NCBI GenBank assembly: GCA_943788425.1
Contig: CALSQF010000004.1
Coordinates: forward strand, 186,001 to 250,000
Direction of reading: 5' to 3'
DNA length: 64,000 bases
From: an uncultured Planktomarina sp.
GTDB lineage: Bacteria; Pseudomonadota; Alphaproteobacteria; Rhodobacterales; Rhodobacteraceae
Shown: positions 1 through 8,376 of the stretch, one piece after another
Numbering within the stretch: position 1 is the stretch's first letter
Layout: each line of letters opens with the position of its first letter
Translations under genes and position numbers: made by a program
The notes under the pieces: generated by a model
Told to the model about the DNA's origin: nothing
Seen by the model: only the letters and a program-made list of their open reading frames with translations
Databases searched by the model: none

Positions 1-1
1 A

Positions 2-112
2 AAAATTCAATTTTTTTCTGGTTTGAAGATTTTGGAAGATGGCCTTGATTTCGCGAAAATTTCTGTTGTCGAGGATTTTTTGCTGGATATTGTCAGACAG
101 GACGGTTTGTAA
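2..112 (+). CDS. C-terminal end of an upstream gene, probably flhF (partial)
   Basis: An open frame enters from the left edge and stops with TAA at 110-112, giving about 36 residues. The tail (G-L-K, then E-D-G-L-D-F-A, then a hydrophobic helix) resembles the end of the SRP-type GTPase FlhF, where a conserved 'E-D-L/I' segment is followed by a short helix. FlhF lies directly upstream of flhG in many polar flagellar clusters, which supports the call, but too little is present to prove it. The stop lies 4 nt before the ATG at 117, which argues that flhG starts there and not at the ATG at 39. Confidence 0.4.
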   Translation, partial: KIQFFSGLKILEDGLDFAKISVVEDFLLDIVRQDGL

Positions 113-116
113 TCCA

Positions 117-908
117 ATGGTGAAGTCATTAGCTTTTGTCAGTGGTAAAGGAGGGGTGGGTAAGACCTGTCTTGCAGTAAATTCTGCTATAAATTTAGCT
201 CTCATGGGGTTTAAGGTGGCGGTTTTGGACACCGACTTTGGATTATCAAATGCCAACATTATGATGGGTGTAAAGGCGGATAATACCATTTCTGACTTTT
301 TATCAGGTAGTAATTCATTTGATGATATAATTTGTAATTCACATGGTGGCGTGAAACTTATTCCAGGTGGTTCTGGTACACTTGAGACATTAAACCTTGA
401 TACAGAGCAGCGTTGGAAAATTATTAGATCTCTTGATGTGCTGGAAAATGATCTTGATTATTTGATTGTGGATACGCCTGCTGGCGCGTCAAATTCTAGC
501 ATTGAATTTGCTGCAGCAGTAGACCAGGTCGTGATAACCGTGGTTGGTGAGCCAACCAGTTTTATGGATGCATATGCCTTTTTGAAAGCGCTACATATTG
601 AGAAAGGGGTCAGCCGCTTTTCAATAATTATTAATATGGCAAAAAATGAAACATCTGCATTCAGAGATTTTAAAAGTTTTGAGAAAATAGTACTTAAATT
701 TTTCCCGGTGCAATTAGCTTTCGCAGGTTGGATGCCTGGATCAAACGACGTTGTGCAGTCCATTATTGCGCGCAAACCGTTCATTCTTGATAAGAAGACC
801 AAAAAACAAGTTGGAACATGCTTAGATGTAATTACAAATAATCTTAATAAGGTCCCAAAGCAAAAGAAGTCTGGCATTCATTTTTTTAGTTCAGAAACTG
901 GATATTAA
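117..908 (+). CDS. flhG: FlhG (FleN/YlxH) MinD-type ATPase, flagellar number regulator
   Basis: A 263-residue ParA/MinD family ATPase. The deviant Walker A motif S-G-K-G-G-V-G-K-T starts near residue 9, followed by the L-D-T-D-F-G-L-S-N-A-N switch region and the V-D-T-P-A-G Walker B segment near residue 120. Family knowledge: FlhG works with the GTPase FlhF at the pole to limit flagellar number and, in RpoN-type systems, restrains the FleQ master activator. An in-frame ATG at 39 would add 26 residues, but that stretch overlaps the upstream gene in another frame. The ATG at 117 fits because MinD proteins begin a few residues before the Walker A motif. fliA follows after 2 nt. Confidence 0.88.
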   Translation: MVKSLAFVSGKGGVGKTCLAVNSAINLALMGFKVAVLDTDFGLSNANIMMGVKADNTISDFLSGSNSFDDIICNSHGGVKLIPGGSGTLETLNLDTEQRWKIIRSLDVLENDLDYLIVDTPAGASNSSIEFAAAVDQVVITVVGEPTSFMDAYAFLKALHIEKGVSRFSIIINMAKNETSAFRDFKSFEKIVLKFFPVQLAFAGWMPGSNDVVQSIIARKPFILDKKTKKQVGTCLDVITNNLNKVPKQKKSGIHFFSSETGY

Positions 909-910
909 AA

Positions 911-1615
911 ATGTCAAACCCGTATAATACCAAAGTTCCAGCTGACCGCCTGATTGAAAAAAATACTGGGCTAGTCAAAAAATACGCCTATTTTTATGCT
1001 GGACGGGTTCAAAAGGCTGCTGAAGTTGAGGATCTTTTGCAAGTGGGAATGATGGGTCTAATTGAGGCTGCTCACAAGTACGAGAATAGAGAAGGCGTTG
1101 CCTTTGAAAGCTACGCTCGAATGCGTATTAAAGGTTCGATAGTGGATTATCTTCGTAAGATATCTAACCTTTGCCGAACGACGGTCAAGCAAAAGCAAAA
1201 TACTGATAAAGCGAAACGCATATTGGAACTAAAACTTGGCCGTATTCCTGATGCAGACGAAGTTGCTAAAGAACTAAAAATTACATCGGTTGAGTTGTCA
1301 CGGTGGGAGCAAAATTTTGCAGCAAACCAGAACCAGAGTATTGATGAGGTAACAGAATTATACGGTGACTTTATTTTTTCTGTGGAGCCAAATGTTGAGG
1401 ATAAAATATTCAATGGAGAGCTTAAGAAATATTTGCGACAAGCTATTGGACAGTTAACTAAACAACAGATTTTAGTTATCGAGCTTTATTATGTTAAAGA
1501 GTTAAATGTCTATGAAATTGCGGAAATCCTGTCTGTCAGTACCGGCCGAGTTTCTCAGATTAAATCGGCGGCTATAGCCGCACTGCGTGAAAAAATAGAA
1601 TTGGAAATAGCTTGA
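911..1615 (+). CDS. fliA: RNA polymerase sigma-28 factor FliA
   Basis: A 234-residue sigma-70 family protein of FliA length. Region 2 (residues about 30-90) has the E-D-L-L-Q-V-G-M-M-G-L core motif and R-M-R-I-K-G-S-I-V-D. Region 3 lies around residues 100-150. Region 4 (residues about 180-230) has a helix-turn-helix with V-Y-E-I-A-E-I-L-S-V-S. Family role: transcription of late flagellar genes (flagellin, motor, chemotaxis), normally held by the anti-sigma factor FlgM. No flgM is recognisable in the window. The gene begins 2 nt after flhG and its stop overlaps the next ATG by one base, so flhG, fliA and the next gene are probably co-transcribed. Confidence 0.92.
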   Translation: MSNPYNTKVPADRLIEKNTGLVKKYAYFYAGRVQKAAEVEDLLQVGMMGLIEAAHKYENREGVAFESYARMRIKGSIVDYLRKISNLCRTTVKQKQNTDKAKRILELKLGRIPDADEVAKELKITSVELSRWEQNFAANQNQSIDEVTELYGDFIFSVEPNVEDKIFNGELKKYLRQAIGQLTKQQILVIELYYVKELNVYEIAEILSVSTGRVSQIKSAAIAALREKIELEIA

Positions 1616-2031
1616 TGGAGGTCCTCCCGCTGACATCAATTTTTGAAAAATTGCAATTAACTGTCACAAGCGCTGAGATAGTTTTAACAAGCCTGAAAAA
1701 TGATGCCGAAATAGTGCTTTCAAGCGAAATATCATCACTACCGACATATAATTGTAATATGGTCTTTAGGAAATCGGACTCAAACGACCCTATAATTGGA
1801 CAAATGTGTTTTCGTTCTGTTCGACCTTTGGTTACGGCGGAAATATTTGTACATTATAAAAATTTTGAAAAATTAGAAAAAATATGCAGTGGTGGGGAAC
1901 CCGTTCGGCCGATTTCTTTATACTTGAAAATTGCAAAAAGAAGAGAAATTAAGAATGGAGAGATTAAAATCGGAAACGAAGACTTTACCGTAGATATTTT
2001 TGACATTTCTTGGCGACGTCCACTATTTTAG
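1615..2031 (+). CDS. Hypothetical protein co-transcribed with fliA
   Basis: A 138-residue protein I do not recognise. The ATG at 1615 shares its A with the fliA stop codon (TGATG), so translation is probably coupled; a TTG one codon upstream is an alternative start. The product is soluble in appearance with no signal peptide or membrane segment. The N-terminal half is hydrophobic/polar alternating (beta-like) and the C-terminal half is basic. The position behind flhG-fliA suggests a flagellar or regulatory accessory role, but no motif supports a specific function. The next gene downstream runs in the opposite direction and ends against this one. Confidence 0.6.
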   Translation: MEVLPLTSIFEKLQLTVTSAEIVLTSLKNDAEIVLSSEISSLPTYNCNMVFRKSDSNDPIIGQMCFRSVRPLVTAEIFVHYKNFEKLEKICSGGEPVRPISLYLKIAKRREIKNGEIKIGNEDFTVDIFDISWRRPLF

Positions 2032-2379
2032 TCACATTTTGAAGCTTTCCAATGCACATTTGTAGATTAATTTTTCTCCACTGCGGGTTTCGATCGCAGT
2101 TTGTTCATCTAAGTTAATTTTAAATTTTGATAGCTGGTGCTCAAAGTGAAAATTCTCACCGTCTAAATTTGTTATTTTAAATGTCGTAATTTCTTCATCA
2201 GGTTTTTCAAAATTTACAAACATATCGCTTTTTAATTTTTTATAAGTAATCTGGAAACTAACCTGCCCGTTTGCGCAGCTAATCAAATTACTTTCGAAGC
2301 GCGTATTTTTCGTCATAGAAATGAAGATATAAGCCAGCCCAACTAAGGTCAATAATATTAAGATGAAGTCTTTGCGCAT
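2032..2379 (-). CDS. Small membrane-anchored or exported hypothetical protein
   Basis: A 115-residue protein with an N-terminal hydrophobic segment (residues about 5-21) after M-R-K-D, so it is either a single-pass inner-membrane protein or carries an uncleaved signal. The rest is a beta-rich periplasmic-type domain with two cysteines (residues about 35 and 108) that could form a disulfide. Its ATG overlaps the stop of the upstream minus-strand gene at 2379, so the two form a coupled pair. Both run against the flagellar cluster. I recognise no family. In enterobacteria flgA, flgM and flgN occupy this divergent position next to flgB, but this sequence shows no FlgA, FlgM or FlgN signature. Confidence 0.55.
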   Translation of the reverse strand: MRKDFILILLTLVGLAYIFISMTKNTRFESNLISCANGQVSFQITYKKLKSDMFVNFEKPDEEITTFKITNLDGENFHFEHQLSKFKINLDEQTAIETRSGEKLIYKCALESFKM

Positions 2380-2864
2380 TATTCAAAATACTTTGCTTTT
2401 TTATCTGAAACTAATTTATCGGCATCATCCTTGCTAACCGAAACGACCATGTCTTTTAGTAATTTTACACCATTATGAGTTGTTGTTTTGGTTATTGTTA
2501 CCTGAACATCGCCATCGCCATCGCCATCGCCATCGCCATCGCCATCGCCATCGTCATCGTCATCAAACAGACCGTTAAGACCACTTGAATCATCGGCTTC
2601 GAAGTCGGAAAAAATATTTGTATTTTCTAATTCATTTAGTGAATACACGAATGGTTCGTGCATCATTGCGTAAACCTTGTTTCGAATAATCCAGCTTTTA
2701 GCAGATAATAGTGTCAGCCGCTTGGCACGATCTTTTTCCGTAGCTAGAGAATTTTTGATTTCATCTAGAGCTTGGTCAAAGGAGTAGTCTCCAAATTCAA
2801 TTAAAATTTTATTGCGTGCCTTTAGCATTACCGCTGAGAGTGATTTATCGTTGTCCTCATTCAT
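2379..2864 (-). CDS. Acidic protein with Gly-Asp dipeptide repeat, divergent from flgB
   Basis: About 161 residues when started at the ATG at 2862-2864, which has a GGAG ribosome-binding site about 10 nt upstream; a longer frame reaches back to 2924 but would run across the flgB sigma-54 promoter. The N-terminal 80 residues are helical and charged. The centre is a run of aspartates followed by seven Gly-Asp pairs, encoded by a perfect hexanucleotide repeat. The last 40 residues (V-T-I-T-K-T-T-T-H-N-G, then V-S-V-S-K-D-D-A-D-K-L) resemble the short beta-barrel tail seen in some phage structural proteins; that is a low-confidence likeness. The acidic centre could bind calcium or act as a spacer. 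Function unknown; it heads a two-gene minus-strand unit. Confidence 0.55.
   Translation of the reverse strand: MNEDNDKSLSAVMLKARNKILIEFGDYSFDQALDEIKNSLATEKDRAKRLTLLSAKSWIIRNKVYAMMHEPFVYSLNELENTNIFSDFEADDSSGLNGLFDDDDDGDGDGDGDGDGDGDVQVTITKTTTHNGVKLLKDMVVSVSKDDADKLVSDKKAKYFE
2511..2564. repeat. Hexanucleotide microsatellite (GCCATC)7 plus (GTCATC)2
   Basis: Seven perfect GCCATC units (2511-2552) followed by two GTCATC units (2553-2564), inside the minus-strand acidic gene, where they encode alternating Gly and Asp and then Asp-Asp. Because the unit is 6 bp, slippage would change the length of the acidic linker by two residues without breaking the frame. Confidence 0.9.
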
Positions 2865-2885
2865 CTCTAGATCTCCACTGATTAG

Positions 2886-2903
2886 TTGGCACACTCCTTG
2901 CAA
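2886..2903 (+). promoter_or_regulatory. Sigma-54 promoter of flgB
   Basis: TTGGCAC, 5 nt, then TTGCAA: the GG of the -24 box (2888-2889) and the GC of the -12 box (2900-2901) are 12 nt apart, as required for RpoN promoters. Transcription would start near 2914, about 30 nt before the flgB ATG. The site lies in the divergent gap between flgB and the minus-strand acidic gene. Confidence 0.85.
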
Positions 2904-2943
2904 CATCCACACCAAACGTAACATTGCAAGTGATGATCGTAAA

Positions 2944-3330
2944 ATGAAGTCGATAGCAAATCATATACAGACGCATGCGGACGCATTAAATCTGCGATCC
3001 AAACGAAATGAAATTTTGGCATCCAATATTGTGAACTCTGCGACACCGAACTTTAAGGCTAGGGATATTGATTTTAATGAGGCTCTGCGGGCTCGAATGG
3101 ATGTTGGGCCTGTAAATGTTTCTAATGAACGTCATTTTAAATTCTATACTGGAAGTGGTGATGAGGCGGCTCAATTTCGACAATCAGTAAACCCGTCTGT
3201 TGATGGTAACACTGTAGAGCTCCACGTTGAGCAGATGCAGTTTTCTGAAAATGTAATGCGATACCAAACCTCTTTGGAATTTTTAAACAGAAAATTCAGC
3301 GGCTTAATGTCGGCCATTAAAGGAGAATAA
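2944..3330 (+). CDS. flgB: Flagellar basal-body rod protein FlgB
   Basis: 128 residues from the ATG at 2944, the usual FlgB length. The frame is open further upstream, but that part crosses the sigma-54 promoter and has no FlgB similarity. The N-terminal rod signature is present: A-L-N-L-R-S-K-R, then A-S-N-I-V-N-S-A-T-P-N-F-K-A-R-D-I-D-F near residue 30, and the C-terminus has the V-M-R-Y-Q-T-S-L-E-F-L helix. FlgB forms the proximal rod next to FliE in the periplasm. It is the first gene of the flgBCD unit under the sigma-54 promoter. Confidence 0.9.
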   Translation: MKSIANHIQTHADALNLRSKRNEILASNIVNSATPNFKARDIDFNEALRARMDVGPVNVSNERHFKFYTGSGDEAAQFRQSVNPSVDGNTVELHVEQMQFSENVMRYQTSLEFLNRKFSGLMSAIKGE

Positions 3331-3332
3331 GC

Positions 3333-3753
3333 TTGTCGGATATTAAAAACATTTTCGACGTATCGCCGAGTAGGGGCATGTCCGCCCAGATGGTGCGTCT
3401 TAACACAGTCGCGAGTAATTTAGCCAACGCAAGAACTGTCGCGTCTTCTGATGCCGAAGCCTACAAAGCCAGTAAAGGCAGTGTTTAAATCAGTTTATGC
3501 AGATGATGTTCAAAAGACTGGTGTGTCTTCCGTTGACGTTGATGAAATTATTACAGTCGATCGGCCCGCTGAAAAGTCATATCAGCCTGGACATCCAAAG
3601 GCCGACAAAGATGGGTTCATATATACTGCAGCGGTGAACGTAGATGAAGAATTAGTAGAGATGCTAGAGGCGTCTCGGCAATACGAAAACAACGTAGAAA
3701 TGGTCACAACGTTGCGTGGCTTGATGATGCGTACAATTAGCATGGGTAAGTGA
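3333..3753 (+). pseudogene. flgC: Flagellar rod protein FlgC, split by an apparent +1 frameshift
   Basis: The N-terminal part starts at TTG 3333 behind an AGGAG site (3321-3325) and reads the typical FlgC beginning (N-I-F-D-V-S, G-M-S-A-Q-M-V-R-L-N-T, A-S-N-L-A-N-A, then A-E-A-Y-K-A), but this frame stops at 3486-3488. The remainder, from V-F-K-S-V-Y-A to the end at 3753, lies in the next frame (open from an ATG at 3451) and matches the FlgC C-terminus (Q-P-G-H-P-K-A, G-F-I-Y, V-N-V-D-E-E-L). One surplus base within about 3465-3480 explains the break; removing it restores a contiguous FlgC of about 139 residues. It could be a real mutation, a sequencing error or programmed shifting; no obvious slippery heptamer is present. 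FlgC is essential for the rod in known flagella. Confidence 0.82.
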
Positions 3754-3766
3754 GGTTAGAAACATT

Positions 3767-4459
3767 ATGTCGTCAATTGATCCGTCTGCAGCTCAAACTG
3801 CGCTTTTCGAAAAATTAGGAATATCTAAAAACACAGACGCTAAACAAGGCAGCTCTGATACATTAGGGCAGTCAGATTTTTTAAAGCTGATGACCACTCA
3901 GTTGCAAAATCAGGACCCGTTTGCTCCAATGGATAATGGCGATTTTATTGCCCAAATGGCGCAATTCTCCACAGTGACAGGCATTGAAGAAGTTAATTCG
4001 TCATTGAAAACTCTTGTGGATAAGTTTGATCAGGGCCGTATTGCAACTGCTACAAACCTGTTAGGCCACTCAGTCTTGGTTCCAGGGAATGTATCCAGGC
4101 CCGACGAGAATGGTGAAGTGCATGGTGTATTAGATTTACCTCAGGCAACAAGCATAGCCAGGGTTGTGATAAGTGACGCTGACAGTGGGGAAGAACTCAA
4201 TGTCATGGATTTAGGACCACAGGCTGCTGGTTTAGTTGGTTTTTCGTGGAAAAATATTCCTGAAGAAATCCAAAACTCTAATCGCCGCATTCAAATTAAC
4301 GCCACCATAAACTTCGGTGAAGGTCCGCAGGAATTGAACCCATCTGTTTATGCACGAGTGTTGTCCGCTTCTATAGGGTCTGGGAATTCTGAAAGTGTTC
4401 TTATCGATGTTGAAGACTTCGGTGAAATGGACGTCAGCAACGCCGTCAACTTTAGATAA
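3767..4459 (+). CDS. flgD: Flagellar hook assembly (hook cap) protein FlgD
   Basis: 230 residues. The conserved N-terminal FlgD segment is clear: a long Gln/Ser-rich lead, then D-F-L-K-L-M-T-T-Q-L-Q-N-Q-D-P near residue 45 and A-Q-M-A-Q-F-S-T-V near residue 65. The C-terminal half is a beta-rich FLG/Tudor-Fn3-like region. FlgD caps the growing hook and is needed for polymerisation of FlgE, which is encoded next but from its own sigma-54 promoter. It starts 13 nt after flgC. Confidence 0.92.
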   Translation: MSSIDPSAAQTALFEKLGISKNTDAKQGSSDTLGQSDFLKLMTTQLQNQDPFAPMDNGDFIAQMAQFSTVTGIEEVNSSLKTLVDKFDQGRIATATNLLGHSVLVPGNVSRPDENGEVHGVLDLPQATSIARVVISDADSGEELNVMDLGPQAAGLVGFSWKNIPEEIQNSNRRIQINATINFGEGPQELNPSVYARVLSASIGSGNSESVLIDVEDFGEMDVSNAVNFR

Positions 4460-4508
4460 GTTAACTACCAAGGAGCATCTGGCTCCAAAAATAATTAGTT
4501 GGTTAGTT

Positions 4509-4526
4509 TTGGCATGTATATTGCAT
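4509..4526 (+). promoter_or_regulatory. Sigma-54 promoter of flgE
   Basis: TTGGCAT, 5 nt, then TTGCAT; the GG (4511-4512) and GC (4523-4524) are 12 nt apart. It lies about 50 nt upstream of the flgE start, in the 115-nt gap after flgD. Confidence 0.82.
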
Positions 4527-4574
4527 CGACTTATCCAACAAGAATTGAACTAAGTTTCTGCAAGGAGTGACTTG

Positions 4575-7500
4575 ATGTCGTTTTATACCGCACTTACCGG
4601 CCTCAAAGGCGCACAGACCGATATTTCCACAACCTCAAACAATATCGCTAACGTTGGCTCAAATGGCTTTAAAAAAAGCCGGGCAGAATTTGGTGATATT
4701 TATGGGTCTACTCCCCTGCAGGCTAAGTCAGTTGGTGTTGGTACACTAACAAAGTCTATTACCCAACAATTTTCGCAAGGTAATATAGCTACGTCTTCCA
4801 ATTCATTGGACATGGCAATTTCGGGGCAAGGATTTTTTGCATTGCAAGCTGGCGGTAACGCGCAGCAAACTGTCTACACAAGAAATGGTGCATTCAACGT
4901 CGATGACAATGGCTTCATAGTCGACAGTAACGGCCAATTTTTGTTGGGTTATCCAGTGGATGACGATGGTGCTGTGTCTGACAAAACGTTGTCCGGGTCA
5001 AATAAGCTACAATTGAAGTCTGAGTATGGTGAGCCGAAGCAAACTACCACGATGTCAATGGGCGTAAATCTTTCGTCTGACTCTCCAGTATTGCCTGCGG
5101 ATAATATTTTTGATCCAGACGATCCTGAAACATACACATCCAACTCATCGGTGACTATTTTTGATCGTTCAGGGAATCCTCAATCCGCTACTGTATTTTA
5201 TTTGAAAACGCAAAGTTCTACAGATGCGGATCCAACGTTTAAGTATGATACTAAATTAATGGTGGATGGCCTGGAGATAACTCCTAGACTTACACGTGCT
5301 GTTGATCCGCAAGAGGCCGCTTTATATATTGATAAATTTGGGCAACAAACTAACCTCCCGCAGGATCCCGCCTACATTTTAGAGGGTAAGGGGTTTCCTC
5401 TTTATAAGGCTGATGCCCTTGGAGCTGCCACTGATTCAACGCCTGCGACCCTTAAGTCGAATGGGATTGAAACATTCTTGGGTGATGGCCGAACTGTCAC
5501 GATTGTAACTGATCCACTTCAATTTAAGGCCACTCGTGAATATCAAAGTCTTAACGGTACAGCAAATCCAACTGGATCAACTTTTTGGGGCAAAGATTTT
5601 CTTTTAGTTGACGTAGATGCAAGCGGTCCAGTCTCAATTGACATCCCTCCTGGGACATATAACGGCACTCAATTGGCTGCGGCGGTTGAAGTGGCTACTA
5701 AAAATGCGTTTGGAGACGATAAAAAAATTCAGCTAACTGACGATGTCGATAATAAATTTAGTATTGATTTGAAGGTTACGACTGGTGACGGATTGTCTAC
5801 TGGGCTTGCAACGCCGATTGTAGTAGACTTGCATGAGGCATCTATAGTCAACACCGCAGCGGAAGCTAAGGCTGGCATGACTCAAACAAATTTTTTAAGC
5901 CACGCACAGGTTCGGATAAATGATGAATTGAATGCGTATATTCATGAAGTTGGCGGGGCGGGCGCCGCTGGCGTAAATGCAGCAAATGTTGCAGCCCTTA
6001 ATGCTGATGGTAGATTGTTCAAAAAACTCGTATCTGGTGTAATTCCCAACACCGCTATCCCTGCTGCGGGTATTCCTGTGGCAAGAATTACAGGTAATGA
6101 TATTGCAACTGTAACTCACAAAACCAATGATGCTGGTGGCAATGTAGTGACTACTTCAAGGTATTTAGCTTACTCGAATGACGCGACAGGCGCTGCTGCT
6201 AATATACCTACCGTAAAAGCATATGATAACAATGTCGCAGCAAGACTGGCTGGTGGATTTGGTGTTCACGCCGCTGGCACACCACATGCCGGAAAACCAT
6301 ATTTTGAGGTTCCGACGTCTGGGTTCACACTTACGCCTGAAACGGTTCGGTTTATGCAATTTCCTGCTGGTGGTAAAACTACAAGTGCGATGACAGCCAT
6401 GTTTGGTGACAAAGATATTGCAGTCACAGAAGTGACAACAACTGGGGCGTCTTCTAACCATTACAGAGTAACATTAGATTATGCTATGAATGGTGCGACC
6501 TTCCCGGCCATTAACGCATCTACCGAGCGTCCAATCCAAGTTCTAGCAAAACCGTCAGATCACATTGTCGCATATTTTGAGGATACTGAGGGCCTAGTGG
6601 ATGGTGTAAATGAAGCTTTTTATACCAATAAGATTGTTGTCCAAGAAATCGGCGCATCGGCTAAAAGAACAGCGGCCCAAACCACAACAACAAATGCTGG
6701 TGGAGCTGCGCTGGCTTTTACCGGGACACTAGCGTCTGGCCAAGCGTTGTCTACTTTGGGACTCAATACAAATACGTTGAGCACTAATTGGGTTGATGAT
6801 CGAAATCCTGCAATAAAAATTAATTATGATGATAAAGAACAACGATTAACATTTGATGCTGATAACGCGCAGTTGGGACTGGGCACTGGCCTTGGGATGA
6901 ATAACTTTACTGTCTATAGTCAGGTTCTTTCAGCAGGCACGAACGGTATAGGTATTCAGGCCTACGGCAATAATAAAGACGTTAGCCTTGCGGGCGACGA
7001 TAAAGCGATTGGCAACTCATTTATAAATGATGGTCCTGCTGTGCAGGCTCAAAACCAGCGCTTCGGCATGGATGTTTATTTTGATACCGTCAATAATGCA
7101 TTTGAATTTAAGAGTGGGTCTACTGGTGAGGCGCTAGCAGCCAACAGCGTGCAAGGTGTTTCTGCGAACCAATCTAAGTCTGACATTAGCATTGGGCGCT
7201 ATAAATTAACCATCTTGGGGGAAAAAGACCCCACTGATGCAGCAGCATACACGGCGCACAAGATTGGTGCGGGTACAAACCAGGTCCTTGGCTTTCCACG
7301 TGAGGGTGAGGTTGGCTATACTGCTGCTACTGGTATCAGATCTACTCCAGCGGTTGCGACGGGAGCTGAGGCACTTATTGACATGCAAAATGCCTTCACA
7401 CTTACGACTGTGGGCGACGAGAATAGATTTAATGTTGTTGTCAATGGAGTAAGTGCGTTCATTGAACTGCCAGAGAAAAACTATACTGGCATAACGATGG

Positions 7501-8360
7501 CTACCGCTTTGGAAGCAAGGATTAATCAAATGCAGCATCCGATTACGGGGCAGCCAGTCGGTGGTGTGGATGTTAGCTACAATGCTGCGAACAATAATTT
7601 TGTGTTCACAACAGGTACAATGGGTGACACATCGACTTTTAAAATTGATGGCGCTCTGCGATTTGGTTTGCAAGATATTCCATTGGGAATAGGAAACACC
7701 ACTGAAATAAAGACACCGACGCAAGCTACAGATAATTTGGGGCGTCCATTGTTTGTGTCACCTACCGGTGAGATCACTACGCGCACAGATGACTTTGCTG
7801 ATAACATCGTTGAAGATTTTTATCCTTTATATTTGGATGATGGAGAGCTTACCTTTAACAAGGCTGGAGAATTAATTAGTCCAATAACTAAAGTAAGTTA
7901 TGACGGATTACCAAACGCTAGCATCACGGTTGATTTTTCTGAAGCCACTCAATTTGCACAACCATTTTCTGCGCAAAACGTTAGCCAAGATGGAGCTGCG
8001 TCTGGTCGGTTAACGAATCTGGAAATTGATAACTATGGAAATGTTCTGGCAGGATACTCGAATGGTGAAAATGTAAGCTTGGGTAAAATAATCATCGCTA
8101 ACTTTAGTAACAATAGTGGGCTCAAGCAAATTGGTAATTCTACGTTTACGTCGACGGCTGCGAGTGGTGATCCAGAACTAGGTGAAGCTGCTGAGGATGG
8201 GTTTGGAAATATTCTTTCGGGTTCTCTGGAGCGTTCCAATGTGGACATTACGGAAGAACTGGTAAACTTAATAACCGCCCAACGGAATTACCAAGCTGCG
8301 GCAAAGGCAATGGAAACTACAACTAGCATGACGCAGACTATTATTAACATTAGGCTATAA
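4575..8360 (+). CDS. flgE: Flagellar hook protein FlgE, unusually large
   Basis: 1261 residues from the ATG at 4575 (an AAGGAG site ends 9 nt upstream; a TTG one codon earlier is also open). FlgE usually has about 400 residues. The ends are typical: the N-terminus has S-F-Y-T-A-L-T-G-L and S-N-N-I-A-N-V-G-S-N-G-F-K-K, and the C-terminus has G-S-L-E-R-S-N-V-D-I-T-E-E-L and I-T-A-Q-R-N-Y-Q-A-A. The roughly 800 extra residues lie between them and are Ala, Thr, Gly, Asn and Asp rich, as expected of expanded surface domains (D2/D3). The F-D-R-S-G-N-P-Q-S-A element typical of hook proteins is present near residue 195. It builds the external hook and has its own sigma-54 promoter. Confidence 0.93.
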   Translation: MSFYTALTGLKGAQTDISTTSNNIANVGSNGFKKSRAEFGDIYGSTPLQAKSVGVGTLTKSITQQFSQGNIATSSNSLDMAISGQGFFALQAGGNAQQTVYTRNGAFNVDDNGFIVDSNGQFLLGYPVDDDGAVSDKTLSGSNKLQLKSEYGEPKQTTTMSMGVNLSSDSPVLPADNIFDPDDPETYTSNSSVTIFDRSGNPQSATVFYLKTQSSTDADPTFKYDTKLMVDGLEITPRLTRAVDPQEAALYIDKFGQQTNLPQDPAYILEGKGFPLYKADALGAATDSTPATLKSNGIETFLGDGRTVTIVTDPLQFKATREYQSLNGTANPTGSTFWGKDFLLVDVDASGPVSIDIPPGTYNGTQLAAAVEVATKNAFGDDKKIQLTDDVDNKFSIDLKVTTGDGLSTGLATPIVVDLHEASIVNTAAEAKAGMTQTNFLSHAQVRINDELNAYIHEVGGAGAAGVNAANVAALNADGRLFKKLVSGVIPNTAIPAAGIPVARITGNDIATVTHKTNDAGGNVVTTSRYLAYSNDATGAAANIPTVKAYDNNVAARLAGGFGVHAAGTPHAGKPYFEVPTSGFTLTPETVRFMQFPAGGKTTSAMTAMFGDKDIAVTEVTTTGASSNHYRVTLDYAMNGATFPAINASTERPIQVLAKPSDHIVAYFEDTEGLVDGVNEAFYTNKIVVQEIGASAKRTAAQTTTTNAGGAALAFTGTLASGQALSTLGLNTNTLSTNWVDDRNPAIKINYDDKEQRLTFDADNAQLGLGTGLGMNNFTVYSQVLSAGTNGIGIQAYGNNKDVSLAGDDKAIGNSFINDGPAVQAQNQRFGMDVYFDTVNNAFEFKSGSTGEALAANSVQGVSANQSKSDISIGRYKLTILGEKDPTDAAAYTAHKIGAGTNQVLGFPREGEVGYTAATGIRSTPAVATGAEALIDMQNAFTLTTVGDENRFNVVVNGVSAFIELPEKNYTGITMATALEARINQMQHPITGQPVGGVDVSYNAANNNFVFTTGTMGDTSTFKIDGALRFGLQDIPLGIGNTTEIKTPTQATDNLGRPLFVSPTGEITTRTDDFADNIVEDFYPLYLDDGELTFNKAGELISPITKVSYDGLPNASITVDFSEATQFAQPFSAQNVSQDGAASGRLTNLEIDNYGNVLAGYSNGENVSLGKIIIANFSNNSGLKQIGNSTFTSTAASGDPELGEAAEDGFGNILSGSLERSNVDITEELVNLITAQRNYQAAAKAMETTTSMTQTIINIRL

Positions 8361-8376
8361 TTAAAGGTTCTACGCT

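Noticed and set aside
39-116. Longer FlhG start at 39
   Set aside because: The stretch is the coding end of the upstream gene in another frame, and FlhG proteins begin near the Walker A motif.
2511-2564. Regular short repeat that might suggest a CRISPR array
   Set aside because: The unit is only 6 bp with no spacers and lies in a coding frame; it is a microsatellite.
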